Origin: a virus
Direction: 5' to 3' (one strand)
Length of the DNA stretch: 30,608 nucleotides
IMG/VR virus record: IMGVR_UViG_3300043425_000757
Span: 1 to 30,608 of that record
The position numbers and the translations under genes were made by a program. Position 1 is the first letter of the stretch; each line of letters starts with the position of its first letter. Positions 8,290-16,322 of the stretch are shown one piece after another. The notes beneath the pieces were generated by a model. The model was not told the origin of the DNA and searched no databases. It saw only the letters and a list, made by a program, of their open reading frames with translations.

Positions 8290-9684
8290 ATGCCCAAGAT
8301 CATCGACGGCGACAACCTGAACGTCGGCACCGAAATCACCATCAACACCACCGCCAAGACCTTCACGCTGGTGGCGGCCGGCAACCTGGTGGCCAAGGAC
8401 GGCGTCACGCTGCAGGCGCTGTACTCCAAGTTCATCAAGCTGTGGGAGACGGACACCTACAACAAGTTTCCGTTTCCGATGTACGCGATCGACGCAAAGT
8501 CGGGTCAGTTCCAGTTCGGCACCGACGGCGGGTCTTTTAGCGGCTGGAAGCCTGCCAATGACACCACGCGCCAGATGCTGCGTGACGGCGGCTGGTCAGA
8601 GTACACGTCCGGTGGCGTTCTGGCCCGCCAGTATGTGGGCATCGTGTCACTGGGTGAGGTAAGTGCCAACGCCCAGCTGTATTACCAGCGGGCCTCAACC
8701 GACAGCCCGACCAACTTCACCTTCACCGATGAGGTAAACGAAGGCATCCAGGTTTTTGGCAATGCCACCGCTGACGCGACCACAACCACCTTCGACAAGC
8801 GCGCATTCTTCAAGGCCTACGCCCGCGAAGAGCAGAAGACCTACTCCAGCTCCACCCTGGCCGACACCGGCCAGACCGCCACGGGCGCCTATACCGTCAA
8901 CGTGCTGCTGAGCAACGCGGACGACCTCAACACCCTGGTGGCGGACGCAGGCATCGGCGTTGCGCCCTACACCGGCATCAACGTCAGCTACTACTCGGTA
9001 GCGCAGTCGATTGACATCAACACCGTCAGCGACAACTTCCCCTTCAGCATCATCGTGGAGGGCAACAGCGCCACGCTGCAGGAGATCTACACCAAAGTGC
9101 AGTACCTGCTGCGCCAGGGCACTGACATCAACAGCGCGGTGACCAACAGCGCGGGCACCAAGATCGGCAAGATCCAGAACGACTTGATGTACTTTGTCGG
9201 CCCGGACCTGTTCTGCCGTCAGGGCGTGTTCATCCAAAACATCGACCCGAACTTCCTGAACAACGTCTACTTCATCGACGACAACGGCGTCGCGCGCCAG
9301 TACAACTACGCGGCCGCTGGACAGCTGCAGTTCAACAGCTTCCTCACCAGCGGCAGCACGGGCTACTACCGCATGTACATCACCGACTCGGTGACCGGCA
9401 CGGATGACTACGGCACCGCCACCGCCATCACGGTGAACGACAAGGATGGCAACCCCATCGCGGGCACCATCGACGCGGCCACCAAGGGCTTCACCTTCGC
9501 CTACGACACCAACACCCAGGGCGGCCGCTCGGTCTTCACCAGCCCCGGCGGTGACGTGCCCGTCACCGTGGTGGCCGGCAACAAGGGCGTGGCCAAGCCG
9601 GTGGTGGCCACCGGCATCATCAGCCGCAGCAAGGGCATCGTCATCGGCCTGGTGGCAGAGCAAGACCGCGCCTACGTGGCCTGA
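8290..9684 (+). CDS. Probable virion structural protein
   Basis: This 464-aa protein starts with MPKIIDGDNLNVGTEITINT, an opening I associate with unnamed structural proteins of diverse tailed phages. An N-terminal region of about 110 residues includes the KLWETDTYNKFPFPMYAI and GWKPANDTTRQMLRDGGW segments. A long beta-rich region with Asn/Asp/Thr/Tyr follows, ending with an Ig-like C-terminal stretch (about 375-464: TDSVTGTDDYGTATAITVNDKDGNP...). GGAG at 8280-8283 is the ribosome-binding site, overlapping the end of the small gene before it. It is probably surface-exposed and possibly part of a head or tail appendage, given its neighbours. No enzymatic motif is seen. Confidence 0.7.
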   Translation: MPKIIDGDNLNVGTEITINTTAKTFTLVAAGNLVAKDGVTLQALYSKFIKLWETDTYNKFPFPMYAIDAKSGQFQFGTDGGSFSGWKPANDTTRQMLRDGGWSEYTSGGVLARQYVGIVSLGEVSANAQLYYQRASTDSPTNFTFTDEVNEGIQVFGNATADATTTTFDKRAFFKAYAREEQKTYSSSTLADTGQTATGAYTVNVLLSNADDLNTLVADAGIGVAPYTGINVSYYSVAQSIDINTVSDNFPFSIIVEGNSATLQEIYTKVQYLLRQGTDINSAVTNSAGTKIGKIQNDLMYFVGPDLFCRQGVFIQNIDPNFLNNVYFIDDNGVARQYNYAAAGQLQFNSFLTSGSTGYYRMYITDSVTGTDDYGTATAITVNDKDGNPIAGTIDAATKGFTFAYDTNTQGGRSVFTSPGGDVPVTVVAGNKGVAKPVVATGIISRSKGIVIGLVAEQDRAYVA

Positions 9685-9696
9685 TAGGAGCACAGC

Positions 9697-11397
9697 ATGC
9701 CGATTGACTCATTCGTCCGCGTTCCGCCCGACAGCACGGGCAAGCGCCTGTTCACGCAGGAGCACACCGTGGGCGCCGTGGCGGTGCAGGCGCAGGTCAT
9801 GCACCTGGCCGACGAGGACAACCCCAACTACATGGTGGCCGTGGACGAGAGCGGCGCGCTCTACACGCGCTTTGCCGAGGGCAAGCCGCAGCTCGACAGT
9901 TTTGGCAAGCTGCGGGTCAGCGGCGCCACCGTGCTGGGCGACTACACGTTCAAAGAAGGCCTGCTGCCCGGCCTGTTTGCCGGCCGGCGCACGGGCGGCG
10001 CCACCATCACGCACAACGACACGGTGCACTGCGCGGTGCTCGGCGTCACCACCGCTAGCGGCGACGTGGCGGCCTTCACGTCCAACGTGTACCACCACTA
10101 CTTCCCCGGCATCTCGCAGCTGGCCGTCATGACGGTGGCCTGCGGCGATGCGGGCAAGGCGGGCCTCACGCGGCGCTGGGGCTACTTTGACGCCAACAAC
10201 GGCTTCATGTTCGCCCAGGTCAATGGCGTCCTGCGCGTGCAGGTGCGCAGTGACCGATCGGGCTCGGTGGCGCTGATTGCCGACGTGGCCCAGGCCGACT
10301 GGAACGTGGACAAGCTCGATGGCACCGGGCCGTCTGGCATGACGATCAGCCCGCTGGACGACAACATCTACTGGATTGACGTGCAGTGGCTGGGCGCCGG
10401 CCGCATCCGCTTTGGCACCTACTACCGCGGCCAGCGCGTGGTGTGTCACGAGTACTACCACGAGGGCAACGGCGGGCAACCGCACGCCACCTCGGGCTCG
10501 CTGCCGCTGTGCTTCGTCCAGGCCAACACGGCCGCCACGGCGTCGTCGTCAGAGATGCGCGTGTGGTGCGGCTCGGTGCTGGCCGAGGCCGGGCTGGACA
10601 TCACCACCTTTGGCGCCAACCGTCTTGCCACCTTCAGCAAGGCCATTGACGTGGCCGCCTTCGTGGCCTCTGGCGCAGAGTACGTCTACGTCGGCGCGCT
10701 CTCGCCTCGTGTTCAGGTTGGCAACCACACCAACCGCAGTGTCTACTTCCCCACGCACCTGGAGGCTATGGCCTATGACGAGGCCGGCAACGACGTGCGC
10801 TGCGAGATCAAGGTCTACATTGACCCAGCATTGAGCGGCGCCGCGTTTTCCAACGTCGAGCCCTTTGACCCAGGCTGCACGGTGGACCATGACACCTCGG
10901 CCAGCTACTTTGGCGGCGGCATCAGAGGCATTGCCACCTACTTCAAAGGCAGCAGCAGCCGGTCTTTGTCGAGTGACTACAAGTCAATGACCGGCGGCAG
11001 CTTCAAGAACTACGCCGAGAACGGCGGCACGGTGGTCGGCAGCATCGCGTCGATCAGCAAAGCGTCGCCGGCCGTGGTCACCTTTGCCGAGGGCCGCTCC
11101 CCCTTCCGCGAATCCGGCTACCCGCTTGCCATCGCTGGCGTCTCCGGCATGACGCAAATTAACGGCGCCGCGGTGTACGCCAAGGTCACGGGCCTGAACA
11201 GCGTGGCGCTGTACCAAGACGCCGCGCTGACCGTGCCTTTTGACTCCTCGGCCTTCAGCACCTACACCTCGGGCGGCACGGCCACTGGCCTGTACGGTGA
11301 CCGCCTGGTGTTTGCTCTGGTCTGCAAGCCCATCGCCAAAACCACCGGCACGCTGAACGTCCGCGCCATGCTGTCCTGGAAGGAAATCAACCAGTGA
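9697..11397 (+). CDS. Probable virion structural protein, lectin-like fold
   Basis: This encodes 566 aa with a strong Shine-Dalgarno (AGGAG at 9686-9690). It starts MPIDSFVRVPPDSTGKRLFT. Residues about 60-300 form a beta-sandwich-like domain (RWGYFDANNGFMFAQVNGVLRV, IYWIDVQWLGAGRIRFGTYY) that reads like a concanavalin/LamG-type fold found in large phage structural proteins. Residues 310-420 and the C-terminus are further beta-rich modules. Such folds often bind glycans or decorate the virion. It overlaps the next gene by 4 nt (GTGA). I recognise the type, not a named family, so a role in surface attachment is an inference. Confidence 0.7.
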   Translation: MPIDSFVRVPPDSTGKRLFTQEHTVGAVAVQAQVMHLADEDNPNYMVAVDESGALYTRFAEGKPQLDSFGKLRVSGATVLGDYTFKEGLLPGLFAGRRTGGATITHNDTVHCAVLGVTTASGDVAAFTSNVYHHYFPGISQLAVMTVACGDAGKAGLTRRWGYFDANNGFMFAQVNGVLRVQVRSDRSGSVALIADVAQADWNVDKLDGTGPSGMTISPLDDNIYWIDVQWLGAGRIRFGTYYRGQRVVCHEYYHEGNGGQPHATSGSLPLCFVQANTAATASSSEMRVWCGSVLAEAGLDITTFGANRLATFSKAIDVAAFVASGAEYVYVGALSPRVQVGNHTNRSVYFPTHLEAMAYDEAGNDVRCEIKVYIDPALSGAAFSNVEPFDPGCTVDHDTSASYFGGGIRGIATYFKGSSSRSLSSDYKSMTGGSFKNYAENGGTVVGSIASISKASPAVVTFAEGRSPFRESGYPLAIAGVSGMTQINGAAVYAKVTGLNSVALYQDAALTVPFDSSAFSTYTSGGTATGLYGDRLVFALVCKPIAKTTGTLNVRAMLSWKEINQ

Positions 11398-12074
11398 CCC
11401 TGGCTGTCTGGGCCGCCCACGGCGCTGAATGGGCGCTGGCCGAGAAGGTCAGCTTCAACGGCGTCACCAAGCGCATCACGGTCAACGCCGGGGTGACGGC
11501 GCTGGACATCCGCGAGGACGTCTACAGCGCCTGGGTGCGCTGGGTGGAGCGCGAAGACAACGCCCGCTTTCTGCTGGCCATGCGCCAGACGGGCTTTGAC
11601 CCCATCCCGGGCGGCTTCACCGGGGCTACCTACTTCCTGCGCAACGGCTGGAAGCTGGAATACGACCCCCAGGTGGTGACCATCGCGGGCGTGCTGTACA
11701 GCGACGACTACGCCACGCCCTACTGGTCAGCCAACGACCAGCCCATCTACCCCGCCGTGGTGTCCAGCCTGGTCAACTCCGCCGTGGTCACACAAAACGT
11801 GGTCACTGGCACAGCGCTCACTGAAGCGCAGACCGCCAACGCCGTGTGGCAGGCCGCCGCCCGCACGCTCACCGCTGCAGGTGACGACGCCATTGCCACC
11901 GCAGTGCGCGCCGCCATCGCCACCGAGCTGGCCCGCATCCTCGACCTGGCCGCCATCCACGGCCTGGTGGCCGGACAGCCGCTCACCGTCAGCGCCACCC
12001 AGCGCCAGGCCGGCGGCATCACGCAAACCATCACCGAGGCGGGCGGCACCGTCACCGTCGCCCGCGCCGCGTGA
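11394..12074 (+). CDS. Conserved phage protein, probable structural
   Basis: This encodes 226 aa from a GTG that overlaps the previous stop (GTGA), with AGGA at 11381-11384 nine nt upstream. The N-terminal half (VSFNGVTKRITVNAGVTALDIREDVYSAWVRWVEREDN, then DPIPGGFTGATYFLRNGWKL) is a pattern I recognise from many unannotated siphophage structural genes. The C-terminal half is Ala-rich and helical (about 130-190), then ends in a short strand pair (TQTITEAGGTVTVARAA). It is probably a virion or appendage-assembly component. It overlaps the following gene by 4 nt. Confidence 0.7.
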   Translation: MTLAVWAAHGAEWALAEKVSFNGVTKRITVNAGVTALDIREDVYSAWVRWVEREDNARFLLAMRQTGFDPIPGGFTGATYFLRNGWKLEYDPQVVTIAGVLYSDDYATPYWSANDQPIYPAVVSSLVNSAVVTQNVVTGTALTEAQTANAVWQAAARTLTAAGDDAIATAVRAAIATELARILDLAAIHGLVAGQPLTVSATQRQAGGITQTITEAGGTVTVARAA

Positions 12075-12352
12075 TCTCCCCCCGCGCCGTCGCCCTTAAC
12101 GGCATCGGCTTCGCCCCGCTGGCCGTGGCCAGCCTGGGCTGGGTGGGCCTGGAAGCACCGCCGCCCGTCGAAGCCCCCGCACCTCGCCCCGGCGCTTCGC
12201 GCGAAGACCGCCAACGCCGCGCCCGCCCGGGCCGCTTCCCGGACCTGCCGCGCGAGCTGATTCCGCCCCCGCTGCCTGACCCGCACCGCCCCAGCCTGCC
12301 GCGCCGCACCCGCCGCCGCCGCGAGGCTGAACTGATGCTGCTGCGGCACTGA
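12071..12352 (+). CDS. Small Pro/Arg-rich phage protein
   Basis: This encodes 93 aa from a GTG start forming GTGA with the stop of the previous gene. Residues 1-27 are mildly hydrophobic (ISPRAVALNGIGFAPLAVAS) and the remainder is rich in Pro and Arg, ending RRTRRRREAELMLLRH. The same short type follows the preceding family in other phages as I remember them. The basic tail could bind nucleic acid or an acidic partner, but nothing shows a function. It ends 14 nt before the second copy of the hairpin element. Confidence 0.6.
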   Translation: MISPRAVALNGIGFAPLAVASLGWVGLEAPPPVEAPAPRPGASREDRQRRARPGRFPDLPRELIPPPLPDPHRPSLPRRTRRRREAELMLLRH

Positions 12353-12365
12353 GCATCCTCAAGCG

Positions 12366-12397
12366 AAAGTCTCATTTCTCGGGTAGGAATGAGACAG
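12366..12397 (+). promoter_or_regulatory. Hairpin element, copy 2
   Basis: This is the second copy of the 32-nt element at 4168-4199, with three differences. The left arm is GTCTCATTTC (12369-12378) and the right arm GGAATGAGAC (12386-12395), so the one arm change gives a G-U pair and leaves the stem intact in RNA. The loop again ends in GGGTA. It lies 24 nt upstream of the protease/capsid start codon, in the leader of the most heavily needed structural gene. Confidence 0.7.
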
Positions 12398-12401
12398 GCC
12401 C

Positions 12402-12418
12402 CTGCGCACACTGCGCAG
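12402..12418 (+). promoter_or_regulatory. Palindrome abutting the protease/capsid start
   Basis: Perfect 7-bp inverted repeat CTGCGCA (12402-12408) and TGCGCAG (12412-12418) with a 3-nt loop, ending one base before the ATG at 12420. It occupies the place where a Shine-Dalgarno would be and none is visible. In RNA it would hinder initiation unless opened by ribosomes or a protein. It may also be a chance palindrome in GC-rich DNA. Confidence 0.45.
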
Positions 12419-12419
12419 C

Positions 12420-14543
12420 ATGAGTGCCCCCGCTACCTCCCCCGCCTGGTACAGCATCCGCCGTCGCAACCCCGTGGCCGCTGCGGCCCAGGGGGTGCAG
12501 AGCGCCGCTGAAATCTTCATCTACGGCGACATCGGCGAAAGCTGGTGGAGCGAGTCGGTCAGCGCCAAGAACTTTGTGCGCGACCTGAACGCGCTCGATG
12601 CCGAGCACGTCACCATCCGCATCAACAGCATCGGTGGCAGCGTGCCGGACGGCATTGCCATCCACAACGCCATCAAGCGCCACAAGGCCCAGACGGTCAC
12701 CGTCATCGACGGCATGGCGCTGTCCATCGCCAGCCTCATTGCCCTGGCCGGCGACACGGTGGAGATGGCTGACAACGCCACCATGATGATCCACGCCCCG
12801 TGGACCTACATGGCCGGCAACAGCGCTGAACTGCGCGAGCAGGCCGACGTGCTGGACACCTGGGCCAATGCCATGGCCACCAGCTACGCCGCCAAGAGCG
12901 GCCGCAGCCAGGACGAGATGCTCGCCCTGCTGACCGACGGCAAAGACCACTGGTACACGGCCGCCGAGGCGCAGGAGATGGGCTTGGTGGACAGCGTGGT
13001 CACCGCGCTGCCCCTGGCCGCATCGGCCGCCGCCGCGCCCGCAGACCTTTCCCGCTTTCGCAACGTGCCGGCCGCCCTGATGGCCGCACGCAACCCGAGT
13101 TTGCCCGCAGCGCCGCAGTCGGCGCCGCAGGCCACTTCCGCGGCAGCCGCCGCAACCACCCTGGAGAACCCTTCCATGACGACTACCGTCACCCCGGCGG
13201 CTGCCCCGCAGAACCCCGCCATCGTTCCTGATGCCGCCGCCATCGGCGCGCAAGCTGTGGCTGCTGACAAGGCCCGCCGCGGCGAGATCCGCGCCGCCTT
13301 CGCCAAGTTTGGCGACCGCGCAGGCGTTTCCGCCCTGCAAGCCGCTTGCGAAGAAGACACCGCCTGCACGCCCGAGGCCGCCGGCCTGAAGCTGCTGGCC
13401 CACCTGGGCAAGGACACCACGCCCGTGGCCGGCCACATCTCCACGGTGATGGACGAGGCGGACAAGCGCCGCGCCGGCATCGTGGACGCGCTCATGGCCC
13501 GCGCTGGCGTGGCCACCGCAGAGCAGCGCGCCGCCGCATCGGGCAGCCCCTTCCGTGGCGCCACGCTGCTGGACGTGGCCCGCGCAAGCCTGAAGGCCGC
13601 TGGCGTCAAGACCGACGGCATGGACAAGATGCAGATCGTGGCCGCCGCCTTCACGCAAGGCACCAGCGACTTCCCCGTGTTGCTGGAAAACACCATGCAC
13701 AAGACGCTGCAGACGGCCTACGCCGTGCAGCCCGACACCTGGAGCCGCTTCTGCGCCCGCGGCTCGGTGAGCGACTTCCGCGCCCACAACCGCTACCGCG
13801 TCGGCAGCCTGGGCAACCTGGAGACCGTCAACGAGCTGGGCGAGTTCATCAACAAGGCCATTCCTGACGGTGAGAAGGCGTCCATCAGCGCCGCCACCAA
13901 GGGCAACATCATCAACCTGAGCCGCCAGGCCATCGTCAATGATGACCTGCAGGCCTTTGTCGGCCTGGCCAACGCGCTGGGCCGCGCCGCGCGCCGCACG
14001 ATCGAGGCGGATGTGTACACGGTGCTGAAGTCCAACTCGGGTCTGGGCCCGGTGCTGGCTGACGGCAAGACCCTGTTCCACGCCGACCACAACAACATCA
14101 CCACGGGCGCCGCCCTGTCGATGTTGGCCATCGACGCTGACCGCGTGGCCATGGCCTCGCAGCTCGATGTCGGCGGCAATGACTTCCTGGACCTGCGCCC
14201 CGCCGTGCTGGTGGTGCCCATCGGCCTGGGTGGCACGGCCCGCACCATCAACGAAGCGCAGTACGACCCGGACACCGCCAACAAGCTGCAAAAGCCCAAC
14301 CAGGTGCGCGGCCTGTTCAGCGACATCGTGGACACGCCCCGCCTCACCGGCACGCGCCGCTACCTGTTTGCCAGCGCCGCTGAGGCCCCGGTGATGGAAG
14401 TGGCCTTCCTGGACGGCAACGACACCCCGTACCTGGAGCTGGAAAACGGCTTCACCGTGGACGGCGCGCGCTGGAAGGTGCGCCTGGACTACGGCATCGC
14501 CGGCATCGACTACCGCGGCGCCGTCACCAACGCGGGCGCCTGA
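12420..14543 (+). CDS. ClpP-like prohead protease fused to major capsid protein
   Basis: A 707-aa fusion. Residues about 30-200 form a ClpP-like serine protease: INSIGGSVPDGIAIHNAI, the nucleophile elbow DGMALSIASL (Ser102) and the histidine in MMIHAPW (His125). Residues 200-260 are an Ala/Pro linker, 260-390 are helical and scaffold-like, and about 390-707 read as an HK97-fold major capsid protein (LLENTMHKTLQTAY, FRAHNRYRVGSLG, ADHNN, PYLELENGFTVDGARWKVRLDYG). Such protease/capsid fusions are known in phages; lambda encodes C, Nu3 and E separately. An in-frame ATG at 13176 preceded by GGAG (13163-13166) could yield a 455-aa scaffold-capsid product without protease. The first ATG lacks an obvious Shine-Dalgarno. 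Confidence 0.92.
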   Translation: MSAPATSPAWYSIRRRNPVAAAAQGVQSAAEIFIYGDIGESWWSESVSAKNFVRDLNALDAEHVTIRINSIGGSVPDGIAIHNAIKRHKAQTVTVIDGMALSIASLIALAGDTVEMADNATMMIHAPWTYMAGNSAELREQADVLDTWANAMATSYAAKSGRSQDEMLALLTDGKDHWYTAAEAQEMGLVDSVVTALPLAASAAAAPADLSRFRNVPAALMAARNPSLPAAPQSAPQATSAAAAATTLENPSMTTTVTPAAAPQNPAIVPDAAAIGAQAVAADKARRGEIRAAFAKFGDRAGVSALQAACEEDTACTPEAAGLKLLAHLGKDTTPVAGHISTVMDEADKRRAGIVDALMARAGVATAEQRAAASGSPFRGATLLDVARASLKAAGVKTDGMDKMQIVAAAFTQGTSDFPVLLENTMHKTLQTAYAVQPDTWSRFCARGSVSDFRAHNRYRVGSLGNLETVNELGEFINKAIPDGEKASISAATKGNIINLSRQAIVNDDLQAFVGLANALGRAARRTIEADVYTVLKSNSGLGPVLADGKTLFHADHNNITTGAALSMLAIDADRVAMASQLDVGGNDFLDLRPAVLVVPIGLGGTARTINEAQYDPDTANKLQKPNQVRGLFSDIVDTPRLTGTRRYLFASAAEAPVMEVAFLDGNDTPYLELENGFTVDGARWKVRLDYGIAGIDYRGAVTNAGA
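13163..13178 (+). promoter_or_regulatory. Internal ribosome-binding site and start codon
   Basis: GGAG at 13163-13166 lies 9 nt upstream of ATG 13176, in frame at codon 253 of the protease/capsid fusion. It falls precisely in the Ala/Pro linker after the protease domain (ENPSMTTTV). This resembles lambda, where Nu3 starts inside C. If used, it would supply capsid or scaffold subunits in excess of protease. This is an inference from spacing and position only. Confidence 0.5.
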
Positions 14544-14584
14544 TCAACCGGTTTGACCTGAACCACTTCTGAAGGACACACCCC

Positions 14585-14947
14585 ATGGCTCGCAACTTCA
14601 TTCAAGACGGTGAAACGCTCACCCTCGTGGCGCCGGCAGGCGGCGTCGTGGCCGGATCCGGCTATGTCATCGGCTCCCTGTTCGTCGTCGCACTCACCAC
14701 GGCTGCGGCTGGCGCCACGTTCCAAGGCATGTCTGAGGGCGTTTTCAGCATGACCAAGAACGCCGCTGGCAGCGGCAAGGCATTCACGGCAGGTGAGGCC
14801 ATCTTCTGGGACGACGACAGCGACAAGCGCTGGGACAAGACGGGCACCGGCTTCTTCCAGTGCGGCGTGGCCGTGGAAGCAGCCGCCTCCACCGACACCA
14901 CGGTGAAGGTTGCGATCAACCAGCGCGCCCTGACGGCTGTAGCGTAA
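14585..14947 (+). CDS. Head decoration protein, DUF2190 type
   Basis: A 120-aa protein with the DUF2190 pattern: MARNFIQDGETLTLVAPAGGVVAGSGYVIGSLFVVA at the start, GVFSMTKNA in the middle and FQCGVAVEAAASTDTTVKVAIN at the end. Proteins of this family follow the capsid gene in many siphophages and are thought to be small beta-barrel decorations that stabilise the expanded head, like lambda gpD. GAAGGA at 14571-14576 gives a good ribosome-binding site, as expected for an abundant virion protein. Confidence 0.85.
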   Translation: MARNFIQDGETLTLVAPAGGVVAGSGYVIGSLFVVALTTAAAGATFQGMSEGVFSMTKNAAGSGKAFTAGEAIFWDDDSDKRWDKTGTGFFQCGVAVEAAASTDTTVKVAINQRALTAVA

Positions 14948-14995
14948 CCCTGAGCCTGACGCGCTGACGCCGCCACCAAGCCTGCCGAGCGCCAC

Positions 14996-15292
14996 ATGAC
15001 GCCCTGGAGCACCCTCGAAGCCCGCTGCAACACGGCCGCCCTGGCTGTGTTTGGCGAGCCCGTGGTGATTAACGGCGTCACGCGCACGGCGGATTTTGTG
15101 GAGCCTTCCACCGAGGTGGACTTTGGCGAAGTCAGCGCCGTGGGCCGGCAGCCGCAGCTGGTGATGCTCACCAGCCAGGTGCCCGCCACGCCCGTGGGCA
15201 AGAGCGTCACGGCGCGCAGCCGCAGCTTTGTCATCGCCGATGTGCGTGACGACGGCCGCGGCATGAGCACCGTGATGCTGGAGGCTGCCTGA
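14996..15292 (+). CDS. Head-tail attachment protein, FII-like
   Basis: This 98-aa protein lies between the decoration protein and the tail terminator, the position of lambda FII, and is of similar size (FII is 117 aa). The all-beta pattern (VFGEPVVINGVTRTADFVEPS, then FVIADVRDDGRGMSTVMLEAA) agrees with FII and related stopper/attachment proteins at the bottom of the head. Its stop overlaps the next ATG as TGATG, so the two genes are probably translationally coupled. The call rests on order, size and pattern. Confidence 0.75.
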   Translation: MTPWSTLEARCNTAALAVFGEPVVINGVTRTADFVEPSTEVDFGEVSAVGRQPQLVMLTSQVPATPVGKSVTARSRSFVIADVRDDGRGMSTVMLEAA

Positions 15293-15729
15293 TGCCCGGA
15301 AGCCTGCACCTGGCGCTGCGCGCCGCAGTGGCCGCCCGCCTGCTGGCCAGCCCGGCCCTGGCCGATGGCCAGGTCAAGGTGGGAAAGCGCAGGCCCATGC
15401 CGCAAGCTGTCAACGCCCAGATCTATGTGGACCTGGACGAAAGCGCCGCCACGGGCGCCGCACTCAGCAGCACGGAGTGGAACACCCGCATCCGTGTGGA
15501 GTGCGTCACCCGCGACAGCGTGACGGATGCCGATGTGGTCGCTGACACGCTGATGACCAGCGTGCACGACCGGCTGATGACCGATCCCACCTTCAGCGGT
15601 GCAGCCATCGACACCAAGCCCCTGGGCATGGCCTGGCGGCCCGACGACGAAACCGAAACCGGCTTGGCGGCCTGCCAGGCTCTCTTCAACGTGCGCCATC
15701 GCACACCGCGAGCCAGCATCGCGGCCTGA
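15292..15729 (+). CDS. Tail terminator protein, gpU-like
   Basis: This encodes 145 aa, directly after the attachment protein and before the tail tube gene. N-terminal helix (LALRAAVAARLLASPAL), then an alternating alpha/beta body with IYVDLDESA and TRIRVECVTRDS, and a helix around DVVADTLMTSVHDRLM. This is the plan of lambda gpU and HK97 gp10-type terminators, which cap the tail tube and form the joining interface to the head. The length is close to gpU (131 aa). Confidence 0.75.
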   Translation: MPGSLHLALRAAVAARLLASPALADGQVKVGKRRPMPQAVNAQIYVDLDESAATGAALSSTEWNTRIRVECVTRDSVTDADVVADTLMTSVHDRLMTDPTFSGAAIDTKPLGMAWRPDDETETGLAACQALFNVRHRTPRASIAA

Positions 15730-15749
15730 TTCACCCGTAGGAGTCCATC

Positions 15750-16211
15750 ATGACCGTTCGTTCCTCAGCCGGCACCACCATCGGCTTGTCTTCCGGCGCA
15801 CCGGCCACCTTCAACGTCGCCGGCTACACCGCACTCACGTTCACCACCATCGGCGAGGTCACTGACCTGGGCGAGTTTGGCCGTGAGTACAACCTCATCA
15901 CGCACAACCCCATCGGCAGCCGCGGCACCGTCAAGCTCAAGGGCTCGTTTAACGAGGGCTCCATCAGCATGACCGTGGGCCTGGACACCGACGACGCCGG
16001 CCAGATCCTGGCCAAGACGGCCAGCCAATCCGACAGCGACTACTCGTTCAAGATCACCACGCAGAACGGTGACGACTACTACTTCCAGGCGAAGGTCATG
16101 TCGTTCAAGGTCAACGTGGGCTCCGTCGATAGCGTCACCACCGCCACCATCATGCTGGAGCTGACCACCAACAGCGCTGGCGTCGGCGTGGTGGAAGACC
16201 TGACGGTCTGA
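15750..16211 (+). CDS. Major tail tube protein
   Basis: A 153-aa protein of the lambda gpV N-domain / phage tail tube type. Features are an early TTIGLSSGAPATFN strand, the loop VTDLGEFGREYNLITHNPIGSRGTVKLKG, and the central helix/strand SMTVGLDTDDAGQILAKTA. It stacks as hexameric rings around the tape measure. It has the strongest kind of ribosome-binding site in the window (TAGGAGT at 15738-15744, 6 nt from the ATG), fitting high expression. It lacks the extra C-terminal Ig-like domain of lambda gpV. Confidence 0.88.
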   Translation: MTVRSSAGTTIGLSSGAPATFNVAGYTALTFTTIGEVTDLGEFGREYNLITHNPIGSRGTVKLKGSFNEGSISMTVGLDTDDAGQILAKTASQSDSDYSFKITTQNGDDYYFQAKVMSFKVNVGSVDSVTTATIMLELTTNSAGVGVVEDLTV

Positions 16212-16238
16212 TCCCGTCAGGCACCCTGAGCACGGACC

Positions 16239-16271
16239 TGGCGGGCGTCTCCTCTTTGCGGGGGAGCGTCC
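16239..16271 (+). terminator. Imperfect hairpin after the tail tube gene
   Basis: An inverted repeat with one bulge and a G-U pair (CGGGCG-CTCC against GGAG-CGTCCG) surrounds a loop of about 10 nt, between the tail tube stop and the tail chaperone start. No T-run follows, so an intrinsic terminator is unlikely. It could limit transcription or mRNA decay after the abundant tube message. Evidence is weak. Confidence 0.25.
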
Positions 16272-16322
16272 GTCGGGCACCGGCACATCTTCCTGCCCTC
16301 AACCCCCGCAAAAAGAGACCTC

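Noticed and set aside
12372-14291. Long minus-strand ORF (639 codons) opposite the protease/capsid gene
   Set aside because: It is a shadow of a clearly recognisable gene in GC-rich DNA; its translation is low-complexity and has no recognisable domain. The same holds for other long minus-strand ORFs, such as those at 1702-3066 and 20566-21657.
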